From the NCBI RefSeq assembly GCF_001017125.1, contig NZ_JXOJ01000002.1:223033-287032 (forward strand): 64,000 bases of DNA. Reading direction: 5' to 3'. A program made the translations under genes and the position numbers. Positions 9,061-18,237 of this stretch are shown here, piece after piece. Numbering within the stretch: position 1 is the first letter of the stretch; each line of letters opens with the position of its first letter. This DNA is from Methanoculleus sediminis (GTDB taxonomy: Archaea; Halobacteriota; Methanomicrobia; Methanomicrobiales; Methanoculleaceae). The notes beneath the pieces are model-generated. The model was given only the letters and a program-made list of their open reading frames with translations. It made no database searches and had not been told where the DNA came from.

Positions 9061-9806
9061 GCTCTGGTCTTCTCCAGTTGTTCGAGGACTTCGGGCACCC
9101 GTTCGGGGTGCGTGTAGATGGTGAACCGCTCCCCCCGCGAGAAGCCGATAAGGGTGAGCCCCGCGCGCTCCGCTGTGAGGATGCCCCGGTCGGTCGTGGC
9201 GGCGCGGGAGACGACGATCGGGATCCCCGCGTTCGCCGCCTTCGCGACCATCCCCGCCGGCTGCCGGCCCGTGCAGCCGAGGATGCACTTCGACCGGTCA
9301 AGTCCCCGGAGAGCCGCATGACCCACGACCTTGTCGATGGTGTTGTGCCTCCCGACATCGCACGCCCGGGTGATGAGCTCGCCGTCGCAGAAGAGGACCG
9401 AGCAATGGACGCCGCCGGTTCTCCGCCACGTATCGGACTCGATCGCCGCCGTGACCGCCCGGATGCCGTCCGCCGTGATCGTGATCGACGACGCGACCGA
9501 CCCCGGCTCGCCGACCACGCGGGCACCGCCGGACGACTCCGTCTCGAGCCTGATCTCCTTTCTCACCGGGGTGGTGATGTAGACGTCCTTTCCGGCGACC
9601 TCCACCGACTCGACGTTCTCGGCCAGCCCCTCGCAGACGACGAACCCGGCCCCGAGATCGTCGAGCCGGTCGGCGCTCGCCACGAGCGCCGTGAGGAACT
9701 CACCGTTCAGGAAGAGCCGGACGTGGTCCTCGACGATGATGTCGTCGTGAACCTCGCGTGCACCGTCACCCGTCATCTGGATGCCGGCGCGGCAGACGAT
9801 CTCCAT
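9057..9806 (-). CDS. fdhD: FdhD-like sulfurtransferase, without the usual CxxC
   Basis: A 249-residue FdhD family protein. FdhD passes sulfur from a cysteine desulfurase to the molybdenum/tungsten cofactor of formate dehydrogenase. Family marks are TGGVHCSVLF, DVGRHNTIDKVVG, CTGRQPAGMV, and GFSRGERFTIYTHPER near the end. The CGxCG loop that carries the sulfur in E. coli FdhD is absent: the equivalent stretch (ESSGGARVVGEPGS) has no Cys. The gene sits with iscS and iscU, a likely sulfur source. It overlaps cutA by 1 base and DUF1890 by 4. A changed mechanism or a different client is possible. Confidence 0.85.
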   Translation of the reverse strand: MEIVCRAGIQMTGDGAREVHDDIIVEDHVRLFLNGEFLTALVASADRLDDLGAGFVVCEGLAENVESVEVAGKDVYITTPVRKEIRLETESSGGARVVGEPGSVASSITITADGIRAVTAAIESDTWRRTGGVHCSVLFCDGELITRACDVGRHNTIDKVVGHAALRGLDRSKCILGCTGRQPAGMVAKAANAGIPIVVSRAATTDRGILTAERAGLTLIGFSRGERFTIYTHPERVPEVLEQLEKTRA

Positions 9807-10123
9807 CAGGCCGTCTCCTCCCGGACCCAGTCGAGGTACGGGGCGTAACCGCCGACGATGGGAAGGGCGATGATCTCAGGTGTTTCGTAGGAGTGGAGCT
9901 CCCTGATCCGTTCGATGAGCGGCTCGAGCAGGCGGTGCTGCGTCTTCGCGACAAGGAGCCGCTCGGCCTCGCTCTCGACCGTGCCCTCCCACCGGAAGCA
10001 GGACTGCACGTCGACGACGTTCACGCAGGCGGCGAGGCGTGCATCGACGAGCGCTCTTGCAAGGTCTTCCGCCTCGCCGGCGGGTGCCGTGCAGAAGACC
10101 ACGACGAATTCCGGGAGAACCAT
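9806..10123 (-). CDS. cutA: CutA-family divalent cation tolerance protein
   Basis: A 105-residue ferredoxin-like trimer-forming protein of the CutA1 family. Marks are AACVNVVDVQSCFRWEGTVE, LLVAKTQ and HSYETPEIIALPIVGG. CutA binds divalent copper and was linked to metal tolerance in bacteria, but its molecular job is unsettled. It overlaps fdhD by one base and follows iscU by 25 bases in the same operon, consistent with metal or sulfur homeostasis. Confidence 0.92.
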   Translation of the reverse strand: MVLPEFVVVFCTAPAGEAEDLARALVDARLAACVNVVDVQSCFRWEGTVESEAERLLVAKTQHRLLEPLIERIRELHSYETPEIIALPIVGGYAPYLDWVREETA

Positions 10124-10148
10124 GGTTTACCTTTCGTAGCGCCCGTAT

Positions 10149-10595
10149 TTAATCGTTCCCGGGGCAGGAATCGCAGCCGCCCTCCCCGGAGCAGCAGCAG
10201 CCCGACCCCCGCTCCAGGGGCTCGAGTCCCCGGCGGGTTCGGAAGTCGTTGATCGCGGCCCGGATGGCATCGCGGGCAAGGAGCGAGCAGTGTACCTTCG
10301 GTTCCGGGAGGCCGCCGAGGGCGTCCACCACGTCGGCGTTCGAGAGGTCCCATGCCTCGGCGAGGGTCATCCCCAGGATCATCCGGGTGGCCATCGAACT
10401 CGAGGCGATCGCCGCTGCACACCCGAAAGTCTGGAACCGGGCGTCGGTGATCCGGTCGCACTCGACTTTCAGGTAGATCTTCATGATATCCCCGCAGGTG
10501 GGGCTCCCCGCCTCGCCGACGGCGTCGGCGTCGGCCAGTTCGCCCACGTTCTGCGGGTTCGTGAACTCTTCGATTACTTTCTCCGTATACATCAT
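10149..10595 (-). CDS. iscU: IscU/NifU-type Fe-S cluster scaffold with Cys-rich tail
   Basis: A 148-residue scaffold on which iron-sulfur clusters are built. The three conserved cysteines are in SPTCGD, TFGCAAAIASS and KVHCSLLA, and the Asp of the first motif is present. The start overlaps the iscS stop as ATGA, so enzyme and scaffold are coupled. After the IscU core there is a short tail with six cysteines (GCCCSGEGGCDSCPG) that is not part of bacterial IscU. It could hold an extra metal site. The scaffold call is firm; the tail's role is unknown. Confidence 0.92.
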   Translation of the reverse strand: MMYTEKVIEEFTNPQNVGELADADAVGEAGSPTCGDIMKIYLKVECDRITDARFQTFGCAAAIASSSMATRMILGMTLAEAWDLSNADVVDALGGLPEPKVHCSLLARDAIRAAINDFRTRRGLEPLERGSGCCCSGEGGCDSCPGND

Positions 10596-11791
10596 TCGGC
10601 CTCCGGTACCCGGGTGCGGGCAGGCGTCAGCGGCGATATCCGCCGGAGCCGCCCGATCACCTCCGGCAGCACTTCAAGGACATGATCGACATCTTCCCCG
10701 GTGTTGGCGTCGCCGAGCGTCAGCCGGAGCGAGCCGTGCGCCTCCTCGTGGGAGAGTCCGGTCGCGAGCAGGACGTGCGACGGTTCCGACGACCCCGAAG
10801 AGCAGGCGCTTCCCGTGGAGGCGCAGATCCCGCGTCCGTCGAGCAGCAGCAGGATCGACTCCCCCTCGATGTAGCGGAAACTGAAGTTCGCGTTGTTCGG
10901 GAGGCGCTCGGTCGGGTGGCCGTTCAGCCGTGAGTCCGGGACGGAGCCGAGGACACCGCGGACCAGCCGGTCGCGCATCGCGGCGATCCGGCGGTTGTGC
11001 CCCTCGATATCGGCGGTCGCAAGTTCGATCGCCCGCCCGAGCCCGACGATGCCGGGAACGTTCTCGGTCCCGGCCCGCCGGCCCCGTTCCTGCCCGCCGC
11101 CGTGGATCAGGGTCTCCACCCGGGTTCCCTGCCGGATGTAAAGCGCTCCCGTCCCCTTCGGGCCGTAGAACTTGTGCCCGGAGAGCGAGAGGAGATCGAT
11201 CCCCATCCGCTCCACATCTATCGGCACCGCCCCGATCGCCTGGACGGCATCGGTATGGAAGAGGACGCCCCGGTCGTGCGCGACGCGGCCGATCTCCGCA
11301 ACCGGCTGGACTGTCCCGATCTCGTTATTTGCCGTCATCACCGAGACGAGGATCGTCTCATCGGTGATCGCCTCCCCGACTCTTTCCGGCTCCACCCGCC
11401 CGAACCCGTCGACGGGGAGATAGGTGACCGAGAACCCCTGCCGCTCCAGCCACTCGCAGGTGTGGAGGACGGCGTGATGCTCGATCGCGGAGGTGACGAT
11501 ATGGTTGCCGCGGTTCCGGTTCGCAAGAGCGATCCCCTTGATCGCCCAGTTGTCGGCCTCCGTCCCGCCGGAGGTGAAGAAGATCTCGCCGGCGCTTGCG
11601 CCGACGGCCGCCGCAACCTGCCCCCGCGCCTCCTCGACGCCGTTTTTTGACTCGCGGGAGAACCGGTAGAGGGACGAGGGGTTGCCGAAGTGCTCCGAGA
11701 GGTACGGGGCCATCGCCGCGACGACCTCGGGCTTCATGAATGTCGTCGCCGCATGATCCATATAGAGGGTGCGTTGATCCTGGTCGCTCAT
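10592..11791 (-). CDS. iscS: Cysteine desulfurase (IscS/NifS)
   Basis: A 399-residue class-V PLP enzyme that removes sulfur from cysteine for Fe-S clusters and other cofactors. It shows MDHAATT, the PLP-stacking His in SAIEHHAVLH, the PLP lysine in LSLSGHKFYGPKGTG, RRAGTENV, and the mobile active loop with the catalytic Cys in STGSACSSGSSEPSH. It is the first gene of a run to fdhD, cutA and the DUF1890/1894 pair. It diverges from dapL across a 111-base gap. Confidence 0.95.
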   Translation of the reverse strand: MSDQDQRTLYMDHAATTFMKPEVVAAMAPYLSEHFGNPSSLYRFSRESKNGVEEARGQVAAAVGASAGEIFFTSGGTEADNWAIKGIALANRNRGNHIVTSAIEHHAVLHTCEWLERQGFSVTYLPVDGFGRVEPERVGEAITDETILVSVMTANNEIGTVQPVAEIGRVAHDRGVLFHTDAVQAIGAVPIDVERMGIDLLSLSGHKFYGPKGTGALYIRQGTRVETLIHGGGQERGRRAGTENVPGIVGLGRAIELATADIEGHNRRIAAMRDRLVRGVLGSVPDSRLNGHPTERLPNNANFSFRYIEGESILLLLDGRGICASTGSACSSGSSEPSHVLLATGLSHEEAHGSLRLTLGDANTGEDVDHVLEVLPEVIGRLRRISPLTPARTRVPEAE

Positions 11792-11874
11792 GTCCGGTAG
11801 ATCGTTGGTTTTGGGAGCGTATCAGCGTTACCGGTCAGGGGGACACCGGGAACCGTTCCACCGCGAGTAAGAAG

Positions 11875-11881
11875 TTAAATA
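11875..11881 (+). promoter_or_regulatory. TATA box for dapL
   Basis: TTAAATA centred about 25 bases before the ATG at 11903, which would put the transcript start at or next to the start codon (leaderless or near-leaderless mRNA). Confidence 0.5.
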
Positions 11882-11902
11882 GGGTCCTGTGCGCAATATC
11901 TG

Positions 11903-13054
11903 ATGATGTATTCGAGACGCATGGATCACCTTCCCCCCTACCTTTTTGCACGCATTGACGAGATGAAAGAGGAGAAGCAGCGTCAGGGTGTCGACGTCAT
12001 CGACCTCGGGGTCGGCGACCCGGATCTCCCCACCCCGCCGCACATCGTGGAGGCGCTCTGCGACGCGGCCCGTGACCCGAAGAACCACCACTACCCCTCC
12101 TACACCGGCATGCTCGCCTACCGCGAGGCGGTGGCCGACTGGTACCGGAACCGGTTCGGGGTCGACCTCGACGCGAAGAAGGAGACCCTCGCGCTCATCG
12201 GATCGAAAGAGGGCATCGCTCACATCGCCGAGGCCTTCGTCAACCCCGGAGAGGTCGTCCTCGCCGCCGACCCCGGTTACCCGGTCTACAAGACCTCCAC
12301 GCTCTTTGCCGAGGGGAAAGTCCACGAACTGCCCATCCGGGCGGAAAACAATTTCCTCCCGGTGCTCGAGGATATCCCTGCCGGCGTCGTGAAGCAGGCG
12401 AAGCTGATCTTCATCAACTACCCGAATAACCCCACGGCCGCAATCGCGCCCCTCTCGTTCTTCGAGGAGGTCGTCGAGTTTGCACGGGAGCATAACATCG
12501 TCGTCGTCCACGACAACGCCTACTCCGAGATCACCTTCGACGGCTATAAGGCGCCCTCGTTCCTCGAGGTCGACGGCGCGATGGAGGTCGGGATCGAGAT
12601 GCACTCGCTCTCGAAGACCTACAACATGACCGGGTGGCGGATCGGGATGGCCTGCGGCAACCGCGATATCGTCGCCGGGCTCGGCCGGGTCAAGACCAAC
12701 GTTGACTCGGGCGCGTTCGACGCCATCCAGCACGCCGCGATCACGGCGCTGACCGGGCCGCAGGACTGCGTGGCGAATGCCTGCTCGATCTACCAGGAGC
12801 GCCGGGACGTGCTGGTTAAAGGGCTCACCGAGATCGGGCTCGACGTCACGGCACCGAAGGCCACCTTCTACGTCTGGGCGCCGGTCGACGACTGCATGGC
12901 GTTCTCCGCGAAACTCCTCGATCAGGCGGGGATCGTGGCGACACCCGGCGTCGGGTTCGGGAAGAACGGCGAGGGGTTCGTCCGGTTCGCGATCACCCGG
13001 TCGATCGAGCGGATCAACGAAGCCGTAGAGCGGATGCGGGGGATTGACCTGTGA
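11903..13054 (+). CDS. dapL: LL-diaminopimelate aminotransferase
   Basis: A 383-residue fold-type I aminotransferase that makes LL-diaminopimelate directly from tetrahydrodipicolinate. It shows [19 protein letters not shown], the Asp/Tyr of HDNAYSEI and the PLP lysine in [14 protein letters not shown]. The lysA gene follows with a 4-base overlap, which supports a lysine-pathway role over other aminotransferase families. Starts at 11903, 11906 and 11921 are possible; the TATA spacing favours 11903. Confidence 0.88.
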   Translation: MMYSRRMDHLPPYLFARIDEMKEEKQRQGVDVIDLGVGDPDLPTPPHIVEALCDAARDPKNHHYPSYTGMLAYREAVADWYRNRFGVDLDAKKETLALIGSKEGIAHIAEAFVNPGEVVLAADPGYPVYKTSTLFAEGKVHELPIRAENNFLPVLEDIPAGVVKQAKLIFINYPNNPTAAIAPLSFFEEVVEFAREHNIVVVHDNAYSEITFDGYKAPSFLEVDGAMEVGIEMHSLSKTYNMTGWRIGMACGNRDIVAGLGRVKTNVDSGAFDAIQHAAITALTGPQDCVANACSIYQERRDVLVKGLTEIGLDVTAPKATFYVWAPVDDCMAFSAKLLDQAGIVATPGVGFGKNGEGFVRFAITRSIERINEAVERMRGIDL

Positions 13055-14343
13055 TTCTCCCCTCGCACCTGACGGTCCGGGATGGCCGCCTCGCGATCGG
13101 GGAGCACGACACGGTCGAACTCGCGGAACGGTTCGGCACCCCGCTCTACGTCACGAGCGAAGACCGGATCCGCGAGAACTTCCAGCGCCTCTCCGGCGCG
13201 CTCACCGCCCATTACCCGAAGGTCCGCATCCTCTACGCCGCGAAAGCGAACGGCAACCTGGCGATCTTCAAGACCCTCGCATCCATGGGCGCCGGAGCGG
13301 ACGTCTTCTCTGCAGGAGAGGTCGCACTCGCCCTCACCTCCGGGATGCGCCCGGAGTCGCTCCTCTTCAACGGGAGCTCAAAGACCCCCGCCGACCTCGC
13401 CCTCGCGGTCGAGAGGGGCATCCGGGTCTCGGTGGACTCGCCCGATGAACTCCGGCAGCTCGATGCCGCGGCCGCAGAGACGGGCAAGACCGTTGATATC
13501 GCCTTCCGGGTCAACCCGGCGATCGAGGTCCCCACCCACCCGAAGATCGCGACCGGTCTTGCGACGAGCAAGTTCGGTATTCCCGCAGGGCAGATCCTGG
13601 ATGCCTACCGGGAAGCGCTCGCGCTCGAGCACGTGAACCCGGTCGGGATCCACTGCCACATCGGCTCGCAGATCCTCGCCGTGGAGCCGTTCGCCCGCGA
13701 GGTCGAGGTGCTGATCGGCGTCGCCCGGAACCTCATGGATATCGGGGTCGAGCCGAAGTTCATCGATATCGGGGGCGGCCTCGGGATCCCCTACCACCGG
13801 GAGACCGACCGCGCCCCGACGCCGGAGGAGTACGCGGGAGCGGTCATGCCGGTCTTCCTCCGGGGCATCAAGGAACTCGGGATCGAGCCCGAACTCTGGG
13901 TCGAACCCGGCCGGTGGCTCATCGGCGACTCGACGGTCCTCTTGACAAGGGTCAACTCCGTCAAGACCGCCCACAAGACGTTCGCGAACGTCGACGCCGG
14001 GTTCAACCTTCTCGTCCGGCCGACGATGTACGACTCCTACCACGAGGTCGTGGCGGCGAACAGGGCCGACGCGCCCGCCGTGCGGGAATACTCCGTCACG
14101 GGGCCGATCTGCGAGACCGGCGACATCCTCGCGAAAGACCGGATGCTCCCCGAACTCGAGGCAGGCGATCTCATCGCGGTGCTGGACGCCGGAGCCTACG
14201 GGTTTGCGATGTCGTCGCAGTACAACAGCCGTCCCCGGTGCGCCGAGGTCCTCCTCGCCGGCGTTAAGGCGGCCCTGATGCGCCGGGCCGAGACGATCGA
14301 CGACCTGACCGCCCCCATGGTGACGGTGCCCTGGCAGGAGTAG
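13051..14343 (+). CDS. lysA: Diaminopimelate decarboxylase
   Basis: A 430-residue alanine-racemase-fold PLP enzyme that decarboxylates meso-diaminopimelate to lysine. The PLP lysine is in LYAAKANGN (about 66). [22 protein letters not shown] and the C-terminal active-site Cys in GPICETGD are all present. The GTG start overlaps the dapL stop (GTGA). An epimerase (DapF) needed between the two steps is not in this window. Confidence 0.94.
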   Translation: MILPSHLTVRDGRLAIGEHDTVELAERFGTPLYVTSEDRIRENFQRLSGALTAHYPKVRILYAAKANGNLAIFKTLASMGAGADVFSAGEVALALTSGMRPESLLFNGSSKTPADLALAVERGIRVSVDSPDELRQLDAAAAETGKTVDIAFRVNPAIEVPTHPKIATGLATSKFGIPAGQILDAYREALALEHVNPVGIHCHIGSQILAVEPFAREVEVLIGVARNLMDIGVEPKFIDIGGGLGIPYHRETDRAPTPEEYAGAVMPVFLRGIKELGIEPELWVEPGRWLIGDSTVLLTRVNSVKTAHKTFANVDAGFNLLVRPTMYDSYHEVVAANRADAPAVREYSVTGPICETGDILAKDRMLPELEAGDLIAVLDAGAYGFAMSSQYNSRPRCAEVLLAGVKAALMRRAETIDDLTAPMVTVPWQE

Positions 14344-14359
14344 GACCGGAGCCGCAGCC

Positions 14360-15649
14360 GTGAAGTTCCACTACCTCCTGGTCGACGACCTCCTCGCAAA
14401 GGAAGAGTTCGAACGGCGGGTGGAGGAGAAAGTGGCGGAGTCGGGGGACCTCCTCGACGAACGGACAGCGGCGATGCTGGTCGTCAGGGATCTGGGCCGC
14501 TCGCACATCCGGATACGCGACCTCGCGGCGGCCCCGAGCCTCGCGTGCTTCTTTGCGAAAGTCCTCTCCGTCGGGGAGCCCCGGGAGTTCGAGCGGCCCG
14601 ACGGCACCCCCGGCATCGTCGCGAACGTGACGGTGGGCGACGAGACCGGCAGGGCCAGGCTGACCCTCTGGGACGAGAAGGCCGCCGCGGTCGCGGAGAT
14701 CGAGGCGGGCGACGTCCTCGAGATTCTCGGGCGGCCGAAGGGCAAAGGAAAGGTCCCCGACGTCACCGCCGTCGCCGTCCAGGAGGCGGCATGCGAGATC
14801 TCCTGCGATGAGGACGCGGACGCTTCGGTTCCAGGGCCGGCGGGGGATCTCGAGGCCCGGTTGATCTCGATCGGGAGCCCGCGGACGTTCACGAGGCGCG
14901 ATGGGACACCCGGCGAGATGGTCGAGGCGGTGATCGGGAACGAGGACGGCGTCTTCCGGCTCGTCGCCTGGGCGCCGGATGTCCTCCTCGGGGTGGAGCC
15001 GGGGGAGATGGTCGTCATCCGCGGGGCGGTTGCACGCGAGAGCGACCGGGGGATCGAGTACAGTCTCGGCGAATCCGCGTCCGTCTTACGATCCGACCGT
15101 GAGATCGATCTACCCATGGACACCATCGCCGGGATCGAGGAAGGCGGGGCCTACTCGCTTGCCGGGACGGTTCTCTCCGTGCAGCCTTCCCGATCGTTCA
15201 CCACGCGGAACGGGCGGCAGTCCTCGGTCAGGAATCTGGTCATCGCCGATTCGACCGGCGAGATCCCGCTCGTCGCCTGGGGCGAGAAGGCGGACGAGCA
15301 CCTGGTGCCCGGCGACCGGATCGAGGTCTACAACGCGACCGCACGGCGGGGTCGGTACGGCGACCTCGAAGTACACCTCTCGTGGGGGAGCGCTCTCGTC
15401 ATCCTCGCACAGGAGGAGGAGGAGATCGAGGTGACGGGGACGATCGTCGCCACCCGGCAGGGAACCGCTCTCGACACCGGCGACGCCTGCTACCTCCTCG
15501 ACGAGCCGCTGCCCGTCGGGTACGTCGTGCGCGCGCGAGGCACGGTGCACAGGGGCGTGATCAGCCCGAGCAGTCTCGAGGCCGTACAACCCGATCCCGA
15601 CGGCCTGCAACGCCGCCTGGATCGGTTTGCCGAAGAACCCCGATCCTGA
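14360..15649 (+). CDS. Replication protein A, multi-OB-fold single-stranded DNA binding protein
   Basis: A 429-residue protein with three clear repeats of the RPA-type OB fold, each marked by a x-S-x-G-x-P-R-x-F-x-x-x-D/N-G pattern: [13 protein letters not shown] (about 71), [13 protein letters not shown] (about 170) and [13 protein letters not shown] (about 273). A degenerate fourth segment sits at the C-terminus. A helical domain of about 60 residues precedes the first fold. There is no zinc finger. It binds and protects single-stranded DNA in replication and repair. The GTG start is 17 bases after lysA, and radA follows, so this is a recombination cluster. Confidence 0.88.
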   Translation: MKFHYLLVDDLLAKEEFERRVEEKVAESGDLLDERTAAMLVVRDLGRSHIRIRDLAAAPSLACFFAKVLSVGEPREFERPDGTPGIVANVTVGDETGRARLTLWDEKAAAVAEIEAGDVLEILGRPKGKGKVPDVTAVAVQEAACEISCDEDADASVPGPAGDLEARLISIGSPRTFTRRDGTPGEMVEAVIGNEDGVFRLVAWAPDVLLGVEPGEMVVIRGAVARESDRGIEYSLGESASVLRSDREIDLPMDTIAGIEEGGAYSLAGTVLSVQPSRSFTTRNGRQSSVRNLVIADSTGEIPLVAWGEKADEHLVPGDRIEVYNATARRGRYGDLEVHLSWGSALVILAQEEEEIEVTGTIVATRQGTALDTGDACYLLDEPLPVGYVVRARGTVHRGVISPSSLEAVQPDPDGLQRRLDRFAEEPRS

Positions 15650-15700
15650 TCTTCACTTTCACCCCGCACGGCAAGCGACCTTTATGTCTCCGGCTAGAGA

Positions 15701-15733
15701 CTCTAGTGTATCATACAGAAACACACTATAGAG
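15701..15733. promoter_or_regulatory. Inverted repeat just upstream of radA
   Basis: CTCTAGTGT at 15701-15709 faces ACACTATAGAG at 15723-15733, an imperfect palindrome with a 13-base centre. A TATA-like CTTTATG lies at about 15680, so the palindrome would cover the expected transcript start and leader of radA. It could be an operator or a leader hairpin. Confidence 0.4.
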
Positions 15734-15750
15734 ATCAAGTGAGGATTGAG

Positions 15751-16725
15751 ATGTCAGAGATTGATCTTGAAGATTTACCCGGCGTCGGAGCGACCACTGC
15801 CGAAAAGCTCCGCGAGGCCGGATACGGGACCGTCGAGAGCGTTGCGACGGCCACCACGTCGGATCTCGCCGAGGCGGCGGAGATCGGCGAGGCAACCGCA
15901 AAGAAAGTGATTCTCGCCGCCCGGAAGATGGCGGATATCGGAGGGTTCAAGACGGGCCGCGATATCCTCGATAAGAGGAAGGATATCAAGAAGCTGAGCA
16001 CGCTGGTGCCCGAGTTCGACGAGCTGGTCGGCGGCGGCCTCGAAACCCAGGCGATCACGGAAGTTTACGGCGAGTTCGGGTCCGGTAAGAGTCAGCTCGT
16101 CCACCAGATGGCCGTCAACGCCCAGCTCCCCGAAGAACTCGGCGGCCTCGCCGGCGGAGTCATCTACGTCGACACCGAGAACACCTTCCGGCCGGAGCGG
16201 ATCGAACAGATGCTGAACGGCCTCCCCGAAGGGGCGGAGATCGGAGAGATCGAGGAAGTCCTCGAACGGATTCACGTCGCGCGGGCGCACAGTTCCGACC
16301 ACCAGATGCTGCTCCTCGAGACCGCACGGGAACTTGCAAACGACCTGCGGAACTCCGACTATCCGGTCAGGCTCTTCGTCATCGACTCGTTGACGTCGCT
16401 CTTCCGCTCGGAGTACGCGGGACGGGGCACCCTCGCTCCCCGGCAGCAGAAGCTGAACCGGCACATGCACGACCTCCTGAAGCTGATCGACGACCACAAC
16501 GCCGTCGGTCTCGTGACCAACCAGGTGATGTCGAACCCCGGCGTCCTCTTCGGCGACCCCACGAAACCGATCGGCGGCAACATCGTCGGCCACACCGCAA
16601 CATTCCGGATCTATCTGCGGAAGAGCAAGGGCGGCAAGAGAGTCGCACGCCTGGTGGACAGCCCGAACCTCCCCGAGGGCGAGGCGGCGTTCATGGTCGA
16701 GCAGGCAGGGCTCAGGCCGTGCTGA
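15751..16725 (+). CDS. radA: DNA repair and recombination protein RadA
   Basis: A 324-residue archaeal Rad51/RecA-type recombinase that forms filaments on single-stranded DNA for strand exchange. It has a helix-hairpin-helix N-domain ([17 protein letters not shown]), Walker [10 protein letters not shown], Walker [12 protein letters not shown], and the conserved NQVMSNPG and [17 protein letters not shown] loops. The length is normal. The ATG at 15751 gives the usual [13 protein letters not shown] start. The end overlaps the HAD phosphatase gene by 7 bases. Confidence 0.96.
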   Translation: MSEIDLEDLPGVGATTAEKLREAGYGTVESVATATTSDLAEAAEIGEATAKKVILAARKMADIGGFKTGRDILDKRKDIKKLSTLVPEFDELVGGGLETQAITEVYGEFGSGKSQLVHQMAVNAQLPEELGGLAGGVIYVDTENTFRPERIEQMLNGLPEGAEIGEIEEVLERIHVARAHSSDHQMLLLETARELANDLRNSDYPVRLFVIDSLTSLFRSEYAGRGTLAPRQQKLNRHMHDLLKLIDDHNAVGLVTNQVMSNPGVLFGDPTKPIGGNIVGHTATFRIYLRKSKGGKRVARLVDSPNLPEGEAAFMVEQAGLRPC

Positions 16726-17423
16726 AGGCGCTCGTAACGGACGTCGACGGCACCATCACCGATCGGCGGCGGCGGATCAACACCGCTGCCGTCGAGGCCG
16801 TCCGGACCCTCGTCGACGCCGGGATAGCAGTGGTGCTTGCAAGCGGCAACACCGTCTGCTTCATGGACGGTCTCTGCAAGATGGTCGGGACGGACGGGAC
16901 GATCATCGGGGAGAACGGCGGCGTCTACCGGAGGGAGTTTTCAGGTACCCTCCGCATCCCCGGCGACAAGAAAGCCTGCCTCGCGGCATTCGAGGTTCTC
17001 AAAGACTATTTTACCGAAAAAGGCGTGGAACTCGAGCTCTACAGTGCGCAGTACCGGTTCGCCGACGTTGCCTTCGCCCGGAACATCGACCCCGACGAGG
17101 CAAGAGCGGTCATCCGCGACCACGACCTCCCCGTCCGGGTGCTCGATACCGGGTTTGCAATCCACCTCCAGACCCCCGGCGTGAGCAAAGGAACGGCGCT
17201 CGTGGAACTTGCCCGCGAGATGGGGCTTGCCCCTTCCGAGATGATGGCCGTCGGAGACTCCGAGAACGACACCGAGATGCTCGAAGCCGCCGGCATCGGC
17301 GTCGCGGTACGAAACGCCCCGGCACGAACCCGATCGGCAGCGGACTGGGTCTCCGAAGGGTCTTACGGGGACGGATTCGTGGAAGCGGTAAAAAAGTATT
17401 ATCCCTATCTCTTCAGCAGGTAG
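16719..17423 (+). CDS. Archaeal phosphoglycolate phosphatase (HAD family)
   Basis: A 234-residue HAD-type IIB hydrolase of the archaeal phosphoglycolate phosphatase group. Motif I is TDVDGTIT, motif II is LASGN, the Lys is in GVSKGTAL and motif III is GDSENDTEM. It would remove phosphoglycolate, for example from DNA repair or from the oxygenase side reaction of RuBisCO. The GTG start lies inside radA. The end overlaps the convergent PRC-barrel gene by 19 bases. Other sugar-phosphate substrates are possible. Confidence 0.83.
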   Translation: MLKALVTDVDGTITDRRRRINTAAVEAVRTLVDAGIAVVLASGNTVCFMDGLCKMVGTDGTIIGENGGVYRREFSGTLRIPGDKKACLAAFEVLKDYFTEKGVELELYSAQYRFADVAFARNIDPDEARAVIRDHDLPVRVLDTGFAIHLQTPGVSKGTALVELAREMGLAPSEMMAVGDSENDTEMLEAAGIGVAVRNAPARTRSAADWVSEGSYGDGFVEAVKKYYPYLFSR

Positions 17424-17656
17424 CGGTCGACGACGACGTAATCTTTTATGTCCTTCACCGCCTCGAAGGGGACGAGCATCTTGTCTCCATCCGTCCTGTA
17501 GCCGTCGGTCTTGAACGTCTCGTCCGGTTTGACGAGCAGGTCGACAACCTGCCCCGTGTTGAGGTCGACTATGATATTCTTGATGGTCCCGATGAGCATG
17601 CCATCGTTACTCATCACTTTCTTCCTGGCTAGGGAGCGGCAGAAGGTTTTGCTCAT
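17405..17656 (-). CDS. PRC-barrel domain protein
   Basis: An 83-residue single PRC-barrel domain (MSNDGMLIGTIKNIIVDLNTGQVVDLLV). Archaeal stand-alone PRC-barrel proteins of this length interact with division or RNA-processing partners; the partner here is unknown. The ATG is 25 bases from a TATA box, so the message is probably leaderless. The tail overlaps the end of the convergent phosphatase gene. Confidence 0.85.
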   Translation of the reverse strand: MSKTFCRSLARKKVMSNDGMLIGTIKNIIVDLNTGQVVDLLVKPDETFKTDGYRTDGDKMLVPFEAVKDIKDYVVVDRYLLKR

Positions 17657-17680
17657 ACAAAACCGTGGGGCGTTTGTACT

Positions 17681-17688
17681 ATTTAAAT
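17681..17688 (-). promoter_or_regulatory. TATA box for the PRC-barrel gene
   Basis: ATTTAAAT, with its centre about 28 bases before the ATG, in a short AT-rich stretch. Confidence 0.5.
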
Positions 17689-17862
17689 CTTCTAAAGTCT
17701 ATAAAATCACGGGAAAACAGATTTATAGATAATTACCGGAAGGGCAGGCGCCACCGTTGCCCGCGGCGGAAGAAAGTACGGTATAGAGGCTTTCTTCACC
17801 AGCGAGCCGCATGTCGGATCGCCCTCATTGCAGTCTTCCCGGATCTGCGGGCGTACCACGAA

Positions 17863-17880
17863 ACAAAAAGAGTTTTTTGT
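17863..17880 (-). terminator. Terminator of the histone gene
   Basis: A near-palindrome whose minus strand reads ACAAAAAACTCTTTTTGT, giving a T5 run a few bases past the histone stop codon. Confidence 0.5.
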
Positions 17881-17884
17881 AGGG

Positions 17885-18094
17885 TTACTTCACGGTCTCG
17901 GCCGCCATCCGGACATCGGTTGCCTTGACCGTCTTCCTGCCTGCATGACCCGCCAGCTTGATCGCCTCTTTCGCGATCCGTGACGCGTACTGCTCCATTA
18001 ATTTTGCGAGTTCTTCATTGGCATCGGAACTCACGCGCTCCGCGCCGGACTTCTTTACGATTCTGCCAACAGGCGCCAGTGGTATATCAGTCAT
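17885..18094 (-). CDS. Archaeal histone (HMf-like)
   Basis: A 69-residue histone fold that dimerises and wraps DNA. It opens with IPLAPVGRIVKKSGAERVS and ends with the RKTVKATDVRMAAETV helix, both standard for HMfA/HMfB. The ATG at 18094 is preceded by a strong purine ribosome site (AAGGGGGAA), whereas the upstream in-frame codons lie in the leader. The leader is about 60 bases long from the TATA box. As an abundant chromatin protein it probably has a strong promoter. Confidence 0.96.
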   Translation of the reverse strand: MTDIPLAPVGRIVKKSGAERVSSDANEELAKLMEQYASRIAKEAIKLAGHAGRKTVKATDVRMAAETVK

Positions 18095-18178
18095 GATCCA
18101 TTTCCCCCTTTTCATTGAGTTCTGTGAAATGCACTCACACACAGAACTCGTTTTACAGAAGCACCATAGGTATTCTCA

Positions 18179-18186
18179 TATAAATA
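18179..18186 (-). promoter_or_regulatory. TATA box for the histone gene
   Basis: TATTTATA on the minus strand, about 88 bases before the histone ATG, implying a leader near 60 bases. Confidence 0.5.
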
Positions 18187-18237
18187 CTTATCCGTCGTCA
18201 GAGGGGTTGAAGCACGAAATTTCGAACGGGGAGGGGA

